Assembly (NCBI GenBank): GCA_905236595.1
Contig: CAJORE010000121.1
Span: 1 to 5,670, forward strand
Source: an uncultured Selenomonadaceae bacterium
GTDB lineage: Bacteria; Bacillota; Negativicutes; Selenomonadales; Selenomonadaceae
Length of the DNA stretch: 5,670 nt
Direction: 5' to 3'
Every line of letters begins with the position of its first letter. Within the stretch, counting starts at the first letter, position 1. The notes beneath the pieces were generated by a model. It made no database searches, was not told the origin of the DNA, and was given only the letters and a program-made list of their open reading frames with translations. This document shows positions 5,525-5,670 of this stretch, one piece after another. A program made the position numbers and the translations under genes.

Positions 5525-5670
5525 ATGGCACGACTTTTCGGAACCGACGGTGTGCGCGGCGAAGCAAACTCTACGTTGAAGCCCGAACTTGCTTTTCGGT
5601 TGGGCAGAGCGGCAACGTTATACTTTGGGAAAAACACTCGGGCGGAAGCGCCGACGGTTTTAATCGGCAG
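5525..5670 (+). CDS. glmM: Phosphoglucosamine mutase GlmM, N-terminal fragment (cut by window edge)
   Basis: Converts glucosamine-6-phosphate to glucosamine-1-phosphate in the cytoplasm, the step that leads to UDP-GlcNAc and peptidoglycan. The 48 visible codons begin [15 protein letters not shown] and continue with [17 protein letters not shown]. This is the diagnostic opening of GlmM, in which FGTDGVRG forms part of the phosphosugar mutase active site. The catalytic phosphoserine, near residue 100 in the family, lies beyond the window, so completeness cannot be judged. In Bacillota, GlmM is encoded with cdaA and cdaR, and it is known to bind CdaA and inhibit it, tying c-di-AMP levels to wall precursor synthesis. 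Confidence 0.95.
   Translation, partial: MARLFGTDGVRGEANSTLKPELAFRLGRAATLYFGKNTRAEAPTVLIG

Overview
The window looks like chromosomal DNA of an anaerobic member of the Bacillota. A Negativicutes relative (the Selenomonadales, Acidaminococcaceae or Veillonellaceae group) is my best guess. The reasons are the cdaA-cdaR-glmM gene order, which is a hallmark of Bacillota; a PaaK of the anaerobic Firmicutes type followed by an ACT-domain protein; and clear AGGAG-type ribosome binding sites. The assignment is an inference from gene content, not from a phylogenetic marker. No mobile element, CRISPR array, tRNA or rRNA is visible, and the window reads as core genome.

Left part, minus strand (1-1505): a phenylacetate-CoA ligase family gene (paaK, 204-1505), followed 132 bases downstream on the same strand by the first 23 codons of a small ACT-domain protein (71-1, cut by the window edge). 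The two probably form one transcription unit for activation of aromatic acids made or used in anaerobic amino acid metabolism.

Middle (1506-1999): a divergent intergenic region of about 490 bases. It contains a good sigma-A type promoter for paaK on the minus strand. A plus-strand promoter candidate shares that promoter's -10 region almost symmetrically. An operator-like inverted repeat lies nearby. Just before cdaA there is a block of about 130 bases with two consecutive long stem-loops (1851-1978). The G-U pairs in these stems favour a plus-strand RNA. This candidate leader RNA or repeated element is the most interesting unexplained signal in the window.

Right part, plus strand (2000-5670): a tightly packed operon. 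It runs cdaA (membrane diadenylate cyclase), cdaR (YbbR-domain regulator, 4-base overlap), an FAD-dependent dehydrogenase of the uncharacterised COG2509 type (17-base overlap with cdaR), and the start of glmM (phosphoglucosamine mutase, 36-base gap). CdaA makes c-di-AMP. CdaR and GlmM are known partners that modulate it and link c-di-AMP to peptidoglycan precursor synthesis. The flavoprotein sits between cdaR and glmM and is translationally coupled to cdaR, so it is a candidate extra member of this module.
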